Part shown: positions 1 to 7,702 of the stretch, one piece after another
Layout: each line of letters starts with the position of its first letter
Numbering within the stretch: position 1 is the first letter of the stretch
Assembly (NCBI GenBank): GCA_013042255.1
Contig: JABDQK010000017.1
Location: 1 to 11,665 of the forward strand
Source of the DNA: Flavobacteriaceae bacterium
GTDB lineage: Bacteria; Bacteroidota; Bacteroidia; Flavobacteriales; Flavobacteriaceae
Length of the DNA stretch: 11,665 bases
Reading direction: 5' to 3'
Position numbers and translations under genes: made by a program
Notes under the pieces: generated by a model
Told to the model about the DNA's origin: nothing
Databases searched by the model: none
The model's input: only the letters and a program-made list of their open reading frames with translations

Positions 1-494
1 GCGAAAAGGGTATATCCTGAAGCGTAAAAGAGCCTTCCTTTCTGCGTTTTTTTATCAATCCAGACAGAAACTCCCCGACTTAATCCCAGTCCGCTTTCAT
101 CTTCAAGTTCCGGATTAAATTGCCAAATGAATTTTCCCGAACCGGCTTCAATTGCAAAGAGGGAATTCTTTGGGGTTATTCCATATAAAATGTCGTTAAT
201 AATCAGGGGATTTGTTTGTATCTGGCTGCGACTTTCAGAATCTATAGTACCACTCTCATACTGCCAGACCGGTTTTAGTAAATGAACATTGGTAGTATCA
301 ATTTCATTCAGGACAGAATAATGGGTACGAGCAGGATCGCCCAGGTAATGAGACCAGTTCTTAAAATCTGGATTAGTTTGGACAATTTCATTTCTAAGGG
401 TCTGAATATCATCGCGATTGCAGGAAAGAAAACAAATGAAAATCAAAAAAATCATCTGAATCCGAGAGGGAATTGAGGTATGTAGCTTCATCAT
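1..494 (-). CDS. PQQ-type quinoprotein dehydrogenase, lipoprotein, N-terminal part (runs off left edge)
   Basis: The reverse strand encodes 164 residues with no stop before the window edge. Residues 1-25 form a lipoprotein signal peptide: a Lys/His/Arg-containing start, a hydrophobic run and a lipobox FLSC with the lipidated Cys at position 25. The next residues, NRDD, carry no Asp at +2, so the protein is probably membrane-anchored and outward facing. Residues 47-85 (W..YLGDPARTHYS, then IDTTNVHLLKPVW.Y.SG) match the opening blade of pyrroloquinoline-quinone dehydrogenases such as membrane glucose/alcohol dehydrogenases, followed by a typical propeller segment (LFAIEAGSGKFIWQF). Family members usually have about 650-720 residues, so only the N-terminal quarter is present. 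Active-site residues lie outside the window, so the substrate cannot be told. The start at 494 (ATG ATG) keeps the positively charged n-region; a start at residue 14 would lose it. The gene is divergent from the propeller gene at 683. Confidence 0.85.
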   Translation of the reverse strand, partial: MMKLHTSIPSRIQMIFLIFICFLSCNRDDIQTLRNEIVQTNPDFKNWSHYLGDPARTHYSVLNEIDTTNVHLLKPVWQYESGTIDSESRSQIQTNPLIINDILYGITPKNSLFAIEAGSGKFIWQFNPELEDESGLGLSRGVSVWIDKKTQKGRLFYASGYTLF

Positions 495-682
495 TAAGCT
501 GATCTATATGGTAAAAGGTACAAAGAATAACAAAAGTTTTAAATGCCTGTGAAATAATAAATATTCTTAATGAATCGCATTTAAACCTTCAAATATCGAA
601 GGAGAATCCTTATAAAAATGAGGTTCAGGGTTTCCTTCTTTTTTGGTACATTTAGCTTCCACTAACTAGAACACTTATCAAT
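495..682. other. Divergent intergenic region, probable promoters for both flanking genes
   Basis: This is 188 bases of AT-rich non-coding sequence between divergent starts. On the plus strand, TACATTTA at 647-654 resembles the Bacteroidota -7 element TAnnTTTG and lies 36 bases before the ATG at 683, but no convincing TTG -33 box stands at the expected distance. On the minus strand, TACCTTTT (513-520) and TATTCTTTG (521-529) are imperfect -7-like sequences before the dehydrogenase gene. No terminator, RNA gene or long repeat is visible. These promoter matches are weak and are inferred from consensus only. Confidence 0.4.
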
Positions 683-3600
683 ATGAAACCAAAGATTTTC
701 GCTCAGGCCTTAGCAATGGCCTTTTTTCTATTCTTCGTATCCCTAAATGCTCAAAGACGTTCCAAAGCTACAGTTGCTGATCCCTTTCCGCAAGATCTGT
801 ATTCGAGTTTGGAATACCGACTGGTAGGGCCATTCAGGGGAGGAAGATCCGCCGCAGTAACTGGCGTTCCCGGACAACCCAATCTTTTCTATTTTGGAGC
901 TACCGGAGGCGGGGTTTGGAAGACTACAGATGGAGGCAGAACCTGGGAGAATATTTCAGACGGTTTCTTTGGAGGGAGTATCGGTGCAGTAGAAGTTGCT
1001 AAAAGTGATCCCAATGTAATTTATGTAGGAGGGGGAGAAAAGACCCTTAGAGGGAATGTATCCTCTGGTTATGGGGTCTGGAAATCAGTCGATGCCGGTA
1101 AAACATGGAAATCGATAGGGCTAAAGAATAGCAGGCACGTACCCAGAATCCGTATTCACCCTGACAATCCGGATATTGTCTATGCCGCAGTTCTGGGAGA
1201 TATCTATAAGCCTTCCCAGGATAGGGGAATCTACAAAAGTGAAGATGGCGGTACCACCTGGAAAAAGACACTATTTGTCAATGATCAGGCCGGGGCAGTT
1301 GATCTTATTCTCGATCCCACGAACCCAAGGATTATCTATGCGTCAACATGGCGTGCACAAAGGACACCTTATAGCCTGAGTAGCGGTGGTGATGGCTCTG
1401 CCTTATGGAAGAGTACAGACAGTGGGGAAAGTTGGACAGAAATTTCAAAGAATGAAGGGTTTCCCAAAGATACCCTGGGAATTATCGGGGTCGCCGTTTC
1501 TCCGGTAAATCCTGAAAGGGTCTGGGCCATTGTAGAAAACAAAGACAAGGGTGGACTTTACAGGTCTGAAGATGGTGGAAAAAAATGGAGTCAGGTGAAT
1601 TCTGAACGAAAACTGCGTCAGCGTGCCTGGTACTACACCAGGGTATATGCAGATACCGAGAATGAAGACATGGTCTATGTTCTCAATGTGCGTTATCACA
1701 GATCTACAGATGGGGGAAAAAGCTTTAATACATTTAATGCTCCCCACGGGGATCACCACGATCTGTGGATCGCCCCGGAAAATCCAAAAAGAATGATCAT
1801 AGGAGATGATGGCGGCGCACAGATATCTTATGATGGCGGACTTACCTGGAGTACATACTACAATCAGCCTACCGCCCAATTCTACAGGGTTACCACGGAT
1901 AATGCCTTTCCTTATCGAATTTATGCAGCTCAACAGGACAATTCCACTATTCGCATCAACCACAGGAGTTCAGGTAGAACGATAGGTGAAGATGATTGGG
2001 AATCAACGGCAGGTGGCGAATCAGCCCATATTGCGGTTGACCCAACAAATAATGATATCGTATACGGAGGCAGTTACGGAGGATTCCTGACAAGGGTCAA
2101 CCACGATGCCAACACTGTCAGGGGGATCAATGTCTGGCCTGATAATCCGATGGGTTACGGGGCAGAAGGCATGAAGTACCGCTTTCAATGGAATTTCCCT
2201 ATCATTTTCAGTAAACACGATCCTAAGAAACTTTACACTTTTTCCAATCATGTACATTTAAGTACTAATGAAGGACAATCATGGGAACTCCTCAGCGGAG
2301 ACCTTACACGTAATGATCCTGATAAATTAGTCTCCAGCGGGGGGCCTATCACCCAGGACAATACAGGAGTAGAATACTATTGTACCATTTTTGCTGCCAA
2401 TGAAAGCCCGATAAAAGAAGGACTGTTATGGGTTGGAAGTGACGATGGCCTTATCCATGTTTCACAAGACGGTGGAGGAAGCTGGGAGAATGTGACTCCA
2501 ACCAATATGCCAGAATGGTCTATGGTAAACAGCATAGAACCCTCGGCTTTTGATGAAGGGACCTGTTACGTAGCCGCGACCCGGTATAAACTTGGCGATT
2601 TTCAGCCTTATTTATACAAAACCACCGACTATGGGAAGAGTTGGCAAAAGATTACCAATGGAATTGAAAACGAGCACTTTACCAGAGTGGTCAGAGAAGA
2701 TCCTAAAAGGAAAGGCTTGTTATATGCAGGTACGGAAACGGGGATGTATATTTCCTTTAACGACGGAGGTAGCTGGAAACCCTTCCAGCTCAATTTACCT
2801 ATCGTACCTATAACTGATCTCGCTGTCAAAGAAAATAACCTGGTTGTAGCCACACAGGGACGAAGCCTTTGGATCATAGATGACCTCACTGTGCTGCATC
2901 AGTTGAATGAAGGCAAGAATTCCAATAGTACCATTTTATATAAGCCAAAGGATTCGTACCGGACCAAAGGTGGGACTAGCAGGAGTCCTTCCAAAACAGC
3001 CGGGCAAAATCATCCTAATGGGGTGATCACTCATTTTTATATAAAGGATCTGTCAGAGAAGGACAGCGTAGCACTCACCTACACCACTATGTCCGGAGAT
3101 ACCCTGGCAGGTTTTAGTTCCTTTGCTAAGGAAAATGACAAAAAACTCAAAGCTAATACCGGAGGAAACACGCATGTCTGGGACACCAGAGGAAAAGGAG
3201 CCCAGGATTTTAAAGGGATGATCTTTTGGTGGGCCAGCCTTAACGGGCCAAAAGCTGTTCCTGGATCTTACCAGGTACACCTGACAGTCAATGGCAACAC
3301 TCAGACACAGACGTTTAACATTCTCCCCGATCCCAGAGCTGAAGCTTCAGTGGCTGATATGCAGAAACAGTACGATTTCATTTCTGATATCAATAGCACT
3401 GTAGACAAGGCCCATGGTTCCATTAAAAAAATCAGGAAGATCACTGAACAACTGGATGCATTTATGACACAATACAAAGGGAATGAAGCAACTAAAGAAC
3501 TTGTTGAGAAGGCTTCCAAGATGAAGGCCGATTTTGCTGAGGTGGAAAAAGCACTCTATCAGACTCAGAACAGAAGCGGTCAGGACCCATTGAATTTTCC

Positions 3601-3814
3601 AATTAAACTCACCAACAAACTGGCTCACTTAAACAGCCTGGTTTCTATTGACGATTTTCATCCTACGGATCAGGACATAGCTGTTAAAAATCAACTTACA
3701 ACTGAAATTGAAAAACAATTGAGTCAGTTCAATACTTTGGTGAGCGATGAGATCAAGGCATTTAACGAAGCATTTAATGCCATGCAATTAAACTACCTGT
3801 TTATTGAGGAATAA
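683..3814 (+). CDS. Exported Asp-box (BNR/sortilin-type) beta-propeller protein, paralog 1
   Basis: A 1,043-residue protein with a Sec signal peptide (residues 1-23, cleavage predicted after SLNA before Gln24), so it acts outside the cytoplasm. Eleven Asp boxes of the form S/T-x-D-x-G-x-x-W start near residues 80, 134, 185, 243, 294, 340, 381, 526, 593, 646 and 690, pointing to one large or two stacked beta-propellers. Family landmarks include GPFRGGRS near the mature N-terminus, HGDHHDLW at 355-362, PTAQFYR, QQDNST and GRSLWIIDD at 726. An Ig-like domain follows (about 776-878, ending ILPDPR), then a helical C-terminal tail (about 885-1043). Databases often label such proteins glycosyl hydrolase, VPS10 or sortilin-like; no catalytic assignment is justified here. 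There is no Cys lipobox and no obvious type IX secretion C-terminal domain, so a periplasmic location is my inference. A paralog follows 89 bases downstream, beyond a terminator. Confidence 0.9.
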   Translation: MKPKIFAQALAMAFFLFFVSLNAQRRSKATVADPFPQDLYSSLEYRLVGPFRGGRSAAVTGVPGQPNLFYFGATGGGVWKTTDGGRTWENISDGFFGGSIGAVEVAKSDPNVIYVGGGEKTLRGNVSSGYGVWKSVDAGKTWKSIGLKNSRHVPRIRIHPDNPDIVYAAVLGDIYKPSQDRGIYKSEDGGTTWKKTLFVNDQAGAVDLILDPTNPRIIYASTWRAQRTPYSLSSGGDGSALWKSTDSGESWTEISKNEGFPKDTLGIIGVAVSPVNPERVWAIVENKDKGGLYRSEDGGKKWSQVNSERKLRQRAWYYTRVYADTENEDMVYVLNVRYHRSTDGGKSFNTFNAPHGDHHDLWIAPENPKRMIIGDDGGAQISYDGGLTWSTYYNQPTAQFYRVTTDNAFPYRIYAAQQDNSTIRINHRSSGRTIGEDDWESTAGGESAHIAVDPTNNDIVYGGSYGGFLTRVNHDANTVRGINVWPDNPMGYGAEGMKYRFQWNFPIIFSKHDPKKLYTFSNHVHLSTNEGQSWELLSGDLTRNDPDKLVSSGGPITQDNTGVEYYCTIFAANESPIKEGLLWVGSDDGLIHVSQDGGGSWENVTPTNMPEWSMVNSIEPSAFDEGTCYVAATRYKLGDFQPYLYKTTDYGKSWQKITNGIENEHFTRVVREDPKRKGLLYAGTETGMYISFNDGGSWKPFQLNLPIVPITDLAVKENNLVVATQGRSLWIIDDLTVLHQLNEGKNSNSTILYKPKDSYRTKGGTSRSPSKTAGQNHPNGVITHFYIKDLSEKDSVALTYTTMSGDTLAGFSSFAKENDKKLKANTGGNTHVWDTRGKGAQDFKGMIFWWASLNGPKAVPGSYQVHLTVNGNTQTQTFNILPDPRAEASVADMQKQYDFISDINSTVDKAHGSIKKIRKITEQLDAFMTQYKGNEATKELVEKASKMKADFAEVEKALYQTQNRSGQDPLNFPIKLTNKLAHLNSLVSIDDFHPTDQDIAVKNQLTTEIEKQLSQFNTLVSDEIKAFNEAFNAMQLNYLFIEE

Positions 3815-3824
3815 AATTCTTTTA

Positions 3825-3855
3825 TAAGGCCCGGGAGTATTGCTTCCGGGCCTTA
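3825..3855 (+). terminator. Hairpin terminator between the two propeller genes
   Basis: An inverted repeat pairs 3825-3836 with 3844-3855 around a 7-base loop. The GC-rich core is AAGGCCCGG / CCGGGCCTT, and there is one G-T pair near the loop. It begins 10 bases after the stop of the first propeller gene and is followed by AAATTTTCTCT, a modest T-rich tail. It fits a factor-independent terminator, which would make the second propeller gene depend on read-through or its own promoter. Confidence 0.8.
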
Positions 3856-3877
3856 AATTTTCTCTATCGTACACCAA

Positions 3878-3885
3878 TACATTTT
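3878..3885 (+). promoter_or_regulatory. Possible -7 promoter element before the second propeller gene
   Basis: TACATTTT matches seven of the eight positions of TAnnTTTG and lies 26 bases before the ATG at 3904, downstream of the terminator. No clear TTG -33 element is seen at 17-23 bases upstream. The near-identical TACATTTA before the first propeller gene (647-654) makes parallel regulation possible, but the motif is short. Confidence 0.25.
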
Positions 3886-3903
3886 TAAAACCCCCACAAC
3901 AAG

Positions 3904-6900
3904 ATGAAATCACGTATCATTTGCTTCTTTTTCGTATTGATTACTACAGGACTCACTGCACAAACAGCAGAGTCCTATTTCCAAACTCTGAAGTACAGGA
4001 ATATTGGTCCTTTCAGGGGAGGTCGTTCAGTTTCTGCAACTGGGGTCATTGGTGACCCGCTTACCTATTACATGGGAACAACGGGGGGTGGTTTATGGAA
4101 AACGGCTGATGCCGGAGCCAGATGGGAAAATATTTCTGACGGGTATTTTGAGATGGGTTCTGTTGGGGCTGTGGCAGTGTCTCCATCAAACCCGAATATT
4201 CTGTATTGTGGAATGGGAGAACACGCCGTTAGGGGAGTTATGACCTCTTATGGAGATGGAGTATACAAATCGACGGACGCAGGAAAAACATGGTCAAAAA
4301 CAGGCCTGGAAAAAACACAGCATATCGCGCGTATTGTTATTCACCCTACCAATCCTGATATCGTGTATGTGGCTGCCCAGGGAGCTTTATACGGCCCAAA
4401 CAAGGAAAGGGGAATATTCAGAAGTACAGATGGGGGAAAATCATGGAAGAATATACTCTTCGTAAATGAACTTACCGGATGCAATGAACTTTCAATGGTA
4501 TCATCCACTCCGGAAGTGCTCTATGCCAGTATGTGGCATCATCAGAGAAAACCTGAAATTGTGATCAGCGGAGGGGAAGGAAGTGGACTCTACAAATCCA
4601 CTGACGGAGGTGACTCCTGGCACAAAATTCATAATGGATTACCTGAAGAGAAAGGTAAGATGGCCATTGCTGTTAGTCAGGCCAATCCGGATAAAGTCTA
4701 CGCTTTAATTGAAAGCGATTCGGATAAGGATCTCGGCGGACTTTTCGTTTCTGCCAACGCAGGGGCATCCTGGAATATGGTTAGTGGCGATAACAGACTG
4801 GTGCAGCGCGCCTGGTATTATATTGAAGTATTTCCAGACCCAAATAATGAAAACGTGGTTTACGTGATGAGTGCTCAGGCGTTGCGATCTATCGATGGCG
4901 GAAAAACCTGGGAGCAGATCACAGGCACTCATGGAGATTATCACGACTTATGGATTAACCCGGCGAATTCGAAGAATATGGTTATTGCAAATGATGGGGG
5001 TGCTGCTATTTCTTTCGACAATGGAAAATCCTGGACTACCCAGGATATTATGCCAACTGCCCAGTTTTATCGGATCAATACCGATCGCTTGTTTCCTTAT
5101 AATATTTATGGAGGGCAACAAGACAATTCTTCGGTCAGGATTCCACATCTTTCACTATCCAGTGGAGGTATCAGTGAACAAGACTGGACCAGTTCAGCGG
5201 GCGGGGAAAGTGCATTTCTGGCATTTGACCCGGAGAATCCCCGTTATGTCATGGGGGGCAGCTATTTAGGGTATATAGACCTTCTGGATACAGAGACAAA
5301 ATCGCGTACTAAAGTGCTGGCGGCCCCTATCCAGTATCTTGGAATGGCAGCAAGGGATATGAAATACCTTTTTAACTGGAATGCACCTATTATTCGTTCA
5401 CAACACGAGCCCAACACTTTTTTCCATTGTGCCCAAATGGTGCTCAGAACAAGGGATATGGGTCTTAGCTGGGAAGAGGTCTCGCCTGATCTTACAAGGA
5501 ATATGGATGAAAAACAGGGAAAAGGAGGCGGACCTTATACGGTTGAAGCCGTTGGTGCCGAGAATTACGGCACCATTTCCTATATGATCGAATCTCCTCA
5601 CGAAAAAGGCGTTTACTGGACAGGCAGTGACGATGGTCTTGTTCATATCACCAGGGATGGGGGGAATACCTGGCAAAATGTTACTCCGAAGGGATTAAAG
5701 GAGTGTCTCATCAATGCTATAGAGGTGTCTCCCCATAGTCCGGGGACTTCATATATCGCGACAACCCGATACAAATTCAACGACTATACACCGGGCTTGT
5801 ATAAAACAGATAATTATGGAAAAACATGGACCAATATCAGTTCGGGAATTCCTTATGGTTCCTTTACCAGGGTTGTGCGTGAAGATGCAGACAGGAAGGG
5901 ACTCTTATACGCAGGCACCGAAAAAGGGATATATATTAGCTGGAATGACGGATTGTCCTGGGAATCATTTCAATTAAATCTGCCCAAAACGCCCATTACA
6001 GACCTGAAGGTACATCAAAGAGATCTGGTAGTGGCTACATCTGGTCGATCCTTCTGGATCCTGGATGATCTTGCCCTTCTTGCGCAATACAAACCCAGTA
6101 CTTCACTGATAAAAATCTATCAGCCGGAAGATGCGTTAAATGCCTCATGGGGGAGTCCGCTAAATGGTAATTCAAAATCATTCAAGGGAACCCAACCTTT
6201 TGAAGGAGTGAATCCGGCCAACGGAATGGTAATCTATTATGATTTACCTATTGTAGATAAGAACATTCCTTTAAAAATGGAAATCAGGAATTCCAGTGGG
6301 AAACTCATACGCTCGTTTAGTTCGGTAAAAGACTCTACCTACCAGGAACACAATGGAGGAGGTCCTCCGCCAAAGCCGGTTTTGTCATATGATCAGGGTC
6401 TGAACAGATTTGTATGGGATTTGAAATATCCGATTTTGGAGGGGATACCAGGGGTGTATATGGAAGCGGGTTTTAGAGGACATAAGGCTCCACCAGGAAG
6501 TTATGAGATTAAACTTACTATGGGAGGTGAATCAGTTGTGACCTCAGGGAACATTCTGCCTACTCCGGGCTTTGATGTGACTCCTGCTCAGTATGAAGAA
6601 TTCGATTCCTTTATGACAGAAATGGAGACCAAGCTCAACGAGATGCATCGTATGGTGAATCAGCTTTATAAGGTGCAAGAACAACTCAAGGACTTGCTAC
6701 CCTCCCTGGAGGGGCCGATAAGAAAATCGGGCCAGGAGTTGCTTAACGAACTCGAATCCTGGGATGAGGACATGGTTCAGCGAAAGTCCCAGGCATATGA
6801 CGATGTGGAAAATTTCCCCAATAAATTTACTGCAGAATATATTTTCCTTATTGACCAGAGCAATAGTGTAATTCCAAAGATCAACCAGGGCTCCAGAGAT

Positions 6901-7029
6901 CGTAAAAAAGAACTTGATTTACAATGGAATGTACTCAAGAAAAGAGGCCAACAACTCTCTGAAGAAGCTATTCCCGAGTACAATAAAGCTTTATGGGGCG
7001 CCGGGATCGGAGCGATACAATTGAATTGA
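3904..7029 (+). CDS. Exported Asp-box (BNR/sortilin-type) beta-propeller protein, paralog 2
   Basis: A 1,041-residue protein with a Sec signal peptide (residues 1-19, cleavage predicted at GLTA before Gln20). Eleven Asp-box positions start near residues 66, 122, 173, 231, 282, 328, 369, 515, 582, 634 and 678, matching the upstream paralog one for one. The fifth (VSANAGASW) has lost the central Asp. Shared landmarks are [16 protein letters not shown] at 343-350, PTAQFYR, QQDNSS, GSDDGL and GRSFWILDD at 714. Across 52 aligned residues near the N-terminus I count 34 identities with paralog 1. The Ig-like domain (about 770-882) carries a Gly/Pro insert near 818-825 and the motif NRFVWDL before [10 protein letters not shown]; a helical tail follows. 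Function is unknown; an extracytoplasmic binding or degradative role is only inferred. The hemJ-like gene starts 2 bases after the stop. Confidence 0.9.
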   Translation: MKSRIICFFFVLITTGLTAQTAESYFQTLKYRNIGPFRGGRSVSATGVIGDPLTYYMGTTGGGLWKTADAGARWENISDGYFEMGSVGAVAVSPSNPNILYCGMGEHAVRGVMTSYGDGVYKSTDAGKTWSKTGLEKTQHIARIVIHPTNPDIVYVAAQGALYGPNKERGIFRSTDGGKSWKNILFVNELTGCNELSMVSSTPEVLYASMWHHQRKPEIVISGGEGSGLYKSTDGGDSWHKIHNGLPEEKGKMAIAVSQANPDKVYALIESDSDKDLGGLFVSANAGASWNMVSGDNRLVQRAWYYIEVFPDPNNENVVYVMSAQALRSIDGGKTWEQITGTHGDYHDLWINPANSKNMVIANDGGAAISFDNGKSWTTQDIMPTAQFYRINTDRLFPYNIYGGQQDNSSVRIPHLSLSSGGISEQDWTSSAGGESAFLAFDPENPRYVMGGSYLGYIDLLDTETKSRTKVLAAPIQYLGMAARDMKYLFNWNAPIIRSQHEPNTFFHCAQMVLRTRDMGLSWEEVSPDLTRNMDEKQGKGGGPYTVEAVGAENYGTISYMIESPHEKGVYWTGSDDGLVHITRDGGNTWQNVTPKGLKECLINAIEVSPHSPGTSYIATTRYKFNDYTPGLYKTDNYGKTWTNISSGIPYGSFTRVVREDADRKGLLYAGTEKGIYISWNDGLSWESFQLNLPKTPITDLKVHQRDLVVATSGRSFWILDDLALLAQYKPSTSLIKIYQPEDALNASWGSPLNGNSKSFKGTQPFEGVNPANGMVIYYDLPIVDKNIPLKMEIRNSSGKLIRSFSSVKDSTYQEHNGGGPPPKPVLSYDQGLNRFVWDLKYPILEGIPGVYMEAGFRGHKAPPGSYEIKLTMGGESVVTSGNILPTPGFDVTPAQYEEFDSFMTEMETKLNEMHRMVNQLYKVQEQLKDLLPSLEGPIRKSGQELLNELESWDEDMVQRKSQAYDDVENFPNKFTAEYIFLIDQSNSVIPKINQGSRDRKKELDLQWNVLKKRGQQLSEEAIPEYNKALWGAGIGAIQLN

Positions 7030-7031
7030 TT

Positions 7032-7583
7032 ATGGGGGAATATTACAATTATATTAAAGCGCTGCATCTCATTTTTGTAGTCACCTGGTTTGCAGGTTTA
7101 TTCTATATTCCAAGGCTATTTGTCTACCATATTGAGGCTCAGGAGAAACCAGAACCCGATCGTCATATCTTATCTCAGCAATTAAAGCTAATGTCGAAAA
7201 GATTATGGTATATCATTACCTGGCCTTCGGCCATATTATGCACCCTTTTTGCCGTCTGGTTACTTATCCTGATGCCTGGGTGGATAAGCCAGGCATGGAT
7301 GCACGTTAAATTGCTTTTTGTTGTTTTGCTATTCGCTTATCATTTTAAAACGCATCATATGTTTCTGCAGTTGCAGCGGGATGAAGTGAGGTATACTTCA
7401 AATTTCATGAGAATTTGGAATGAAGGAGCAACTCTTGTCCTGTTCGCAGTGACCTTTCTTGTAATTCTCAAAAGTGCATTTAACTGGATCTACGGAGTTG
7501 TCGGAATTTTTGTTCTGGTCATTTTGCTTATGCTGGGGATAAGACTTTACAAAAGGATCCGTGATAAAAACCCCAATGCCTGA
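7032..7583 (+). CDS. hemJ: HemJ-family protoporphyrinogen IX oxidase (UPF0093 membrane protein)
   Basis: A 183-residue integral membrane protein with about five hydrophobic segments (roughly 10-32, 58-82, 90-112, 131-153, 154-172). The N-terminal signature KALH (9-12), then W-F-A-G-L-F-Y-I-P-R-L-F-V-Y-H (19-33), is typical of HemJ/UPF0093 proteins, and further His residues occur in MHVKLLF (91) and YHFKTHH (104, 108, 109). Family knowledge: HemJ oxidises protoporphyrinogen IX to protoporphyrin IX in heme synthesis and itself binds heme b. Bacteroidota copies are often labelled 'CopD family'. I chose the ATG at 7032 because homologs begin just before KALH. An in-frame ATG at 6993 would add 13 charged residues and overlap the upstream gene. 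The 2-base gap from the propeller gene suggests co-transcription and translational coupling. No other heme gene is in the window. Confidence 0.8.
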   Translation: MGEYYNYIKALHLIFVVTWFAGLFYIPRLFVYHIEAQEKPEPDRHILSQQLKLMSKRLWYIITWPSAILCTLFAVWLLILMPGWISQAWMHVKLLFVVLLFAYHFKTHHMFLQLQRDEVRYTSNFMRIWNEGATLVLFAVTFLVILKSAFNWIYGVVGIFVLVILLMLGIRLYKRIRDKNPNA

Positions 7584-7702
7584 TTTTTTCCCCGGTCAAC
7601 AGCTAAAATAATCCTGTAATCAATCCGATACATTTTGTATGCTTTCGTCCAGCTCAACTTTTGGACTGATTATTGCTATCTTTAGTAGCAAATTAAAACG
7701 CA
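7584..7702 (+). promoter_or_regulatory. Leader of the kinase gene with a short palindrome and promoter-like boxes
   Basis: This 119-base gap has no coding signal of its own. ATACA-TTT-TGTAT at 7628-7640 is a perfect 13-base palindrome (three-base centre) overlapping a -7-like TACATTTT. A second inverted repeat, GTCCA (7647-7651) with TGGAC (7662-7666), has a 10-base loop. TATCTTTA at 7677-7684 is another -7-like sequence, but the TTG at 7661-7663 is only 13 bases upstream, shorter than the usual 17-23. A promoter somewhere here is likely because no gene overlaps the gap; the exact position is uncertain. No convincing terminator for the upstream gene is visible. Confidence 0.3.

Noticed and set aside
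282..476. A 64-residue plus-strand open frame near the left edge
   Set aside because: The opposite strand encodes a lipoprotein signal peptide and a PQQ-dehydrogenase N-terminus, a much better explanation.
552..576. Short ATTC-N5-GAAT palindrome in the divergent intergenic region
   Set aside because: Only four paired bases per arm in AT-rich sequence; chance occurrence is likely.
1445..1963. A 172-residue open frame on the minus strand inside the first propeller gene
   Set aside because: It lies wholly opposite a well-supported gene with family motifs, and its translation shows no domain, signal peptide or regular composition.
683..7029. Calling the propeller proteins sortilin receptors or glycosyl hydrolases
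   Set aside because: Asp boxes occur in many unrelated propellers; I see no receptor transmembrane segment and no recognised glycosidase catalytic set.
683..7029. Repetitive Asp-box DNA as a CRISPR or DNA repeat array
   Set aside because: The repeats are irregularly spaced, degenerate at DNA level and explained by protein-level motifs.
6993..7031. Upstream ATG extending the HemJ protein by 13 residues
   Set aside because: The added residues are charged and precede the family's usual start; the ATG at 7032 fits family N-termini and avoids a 37-base overlap.
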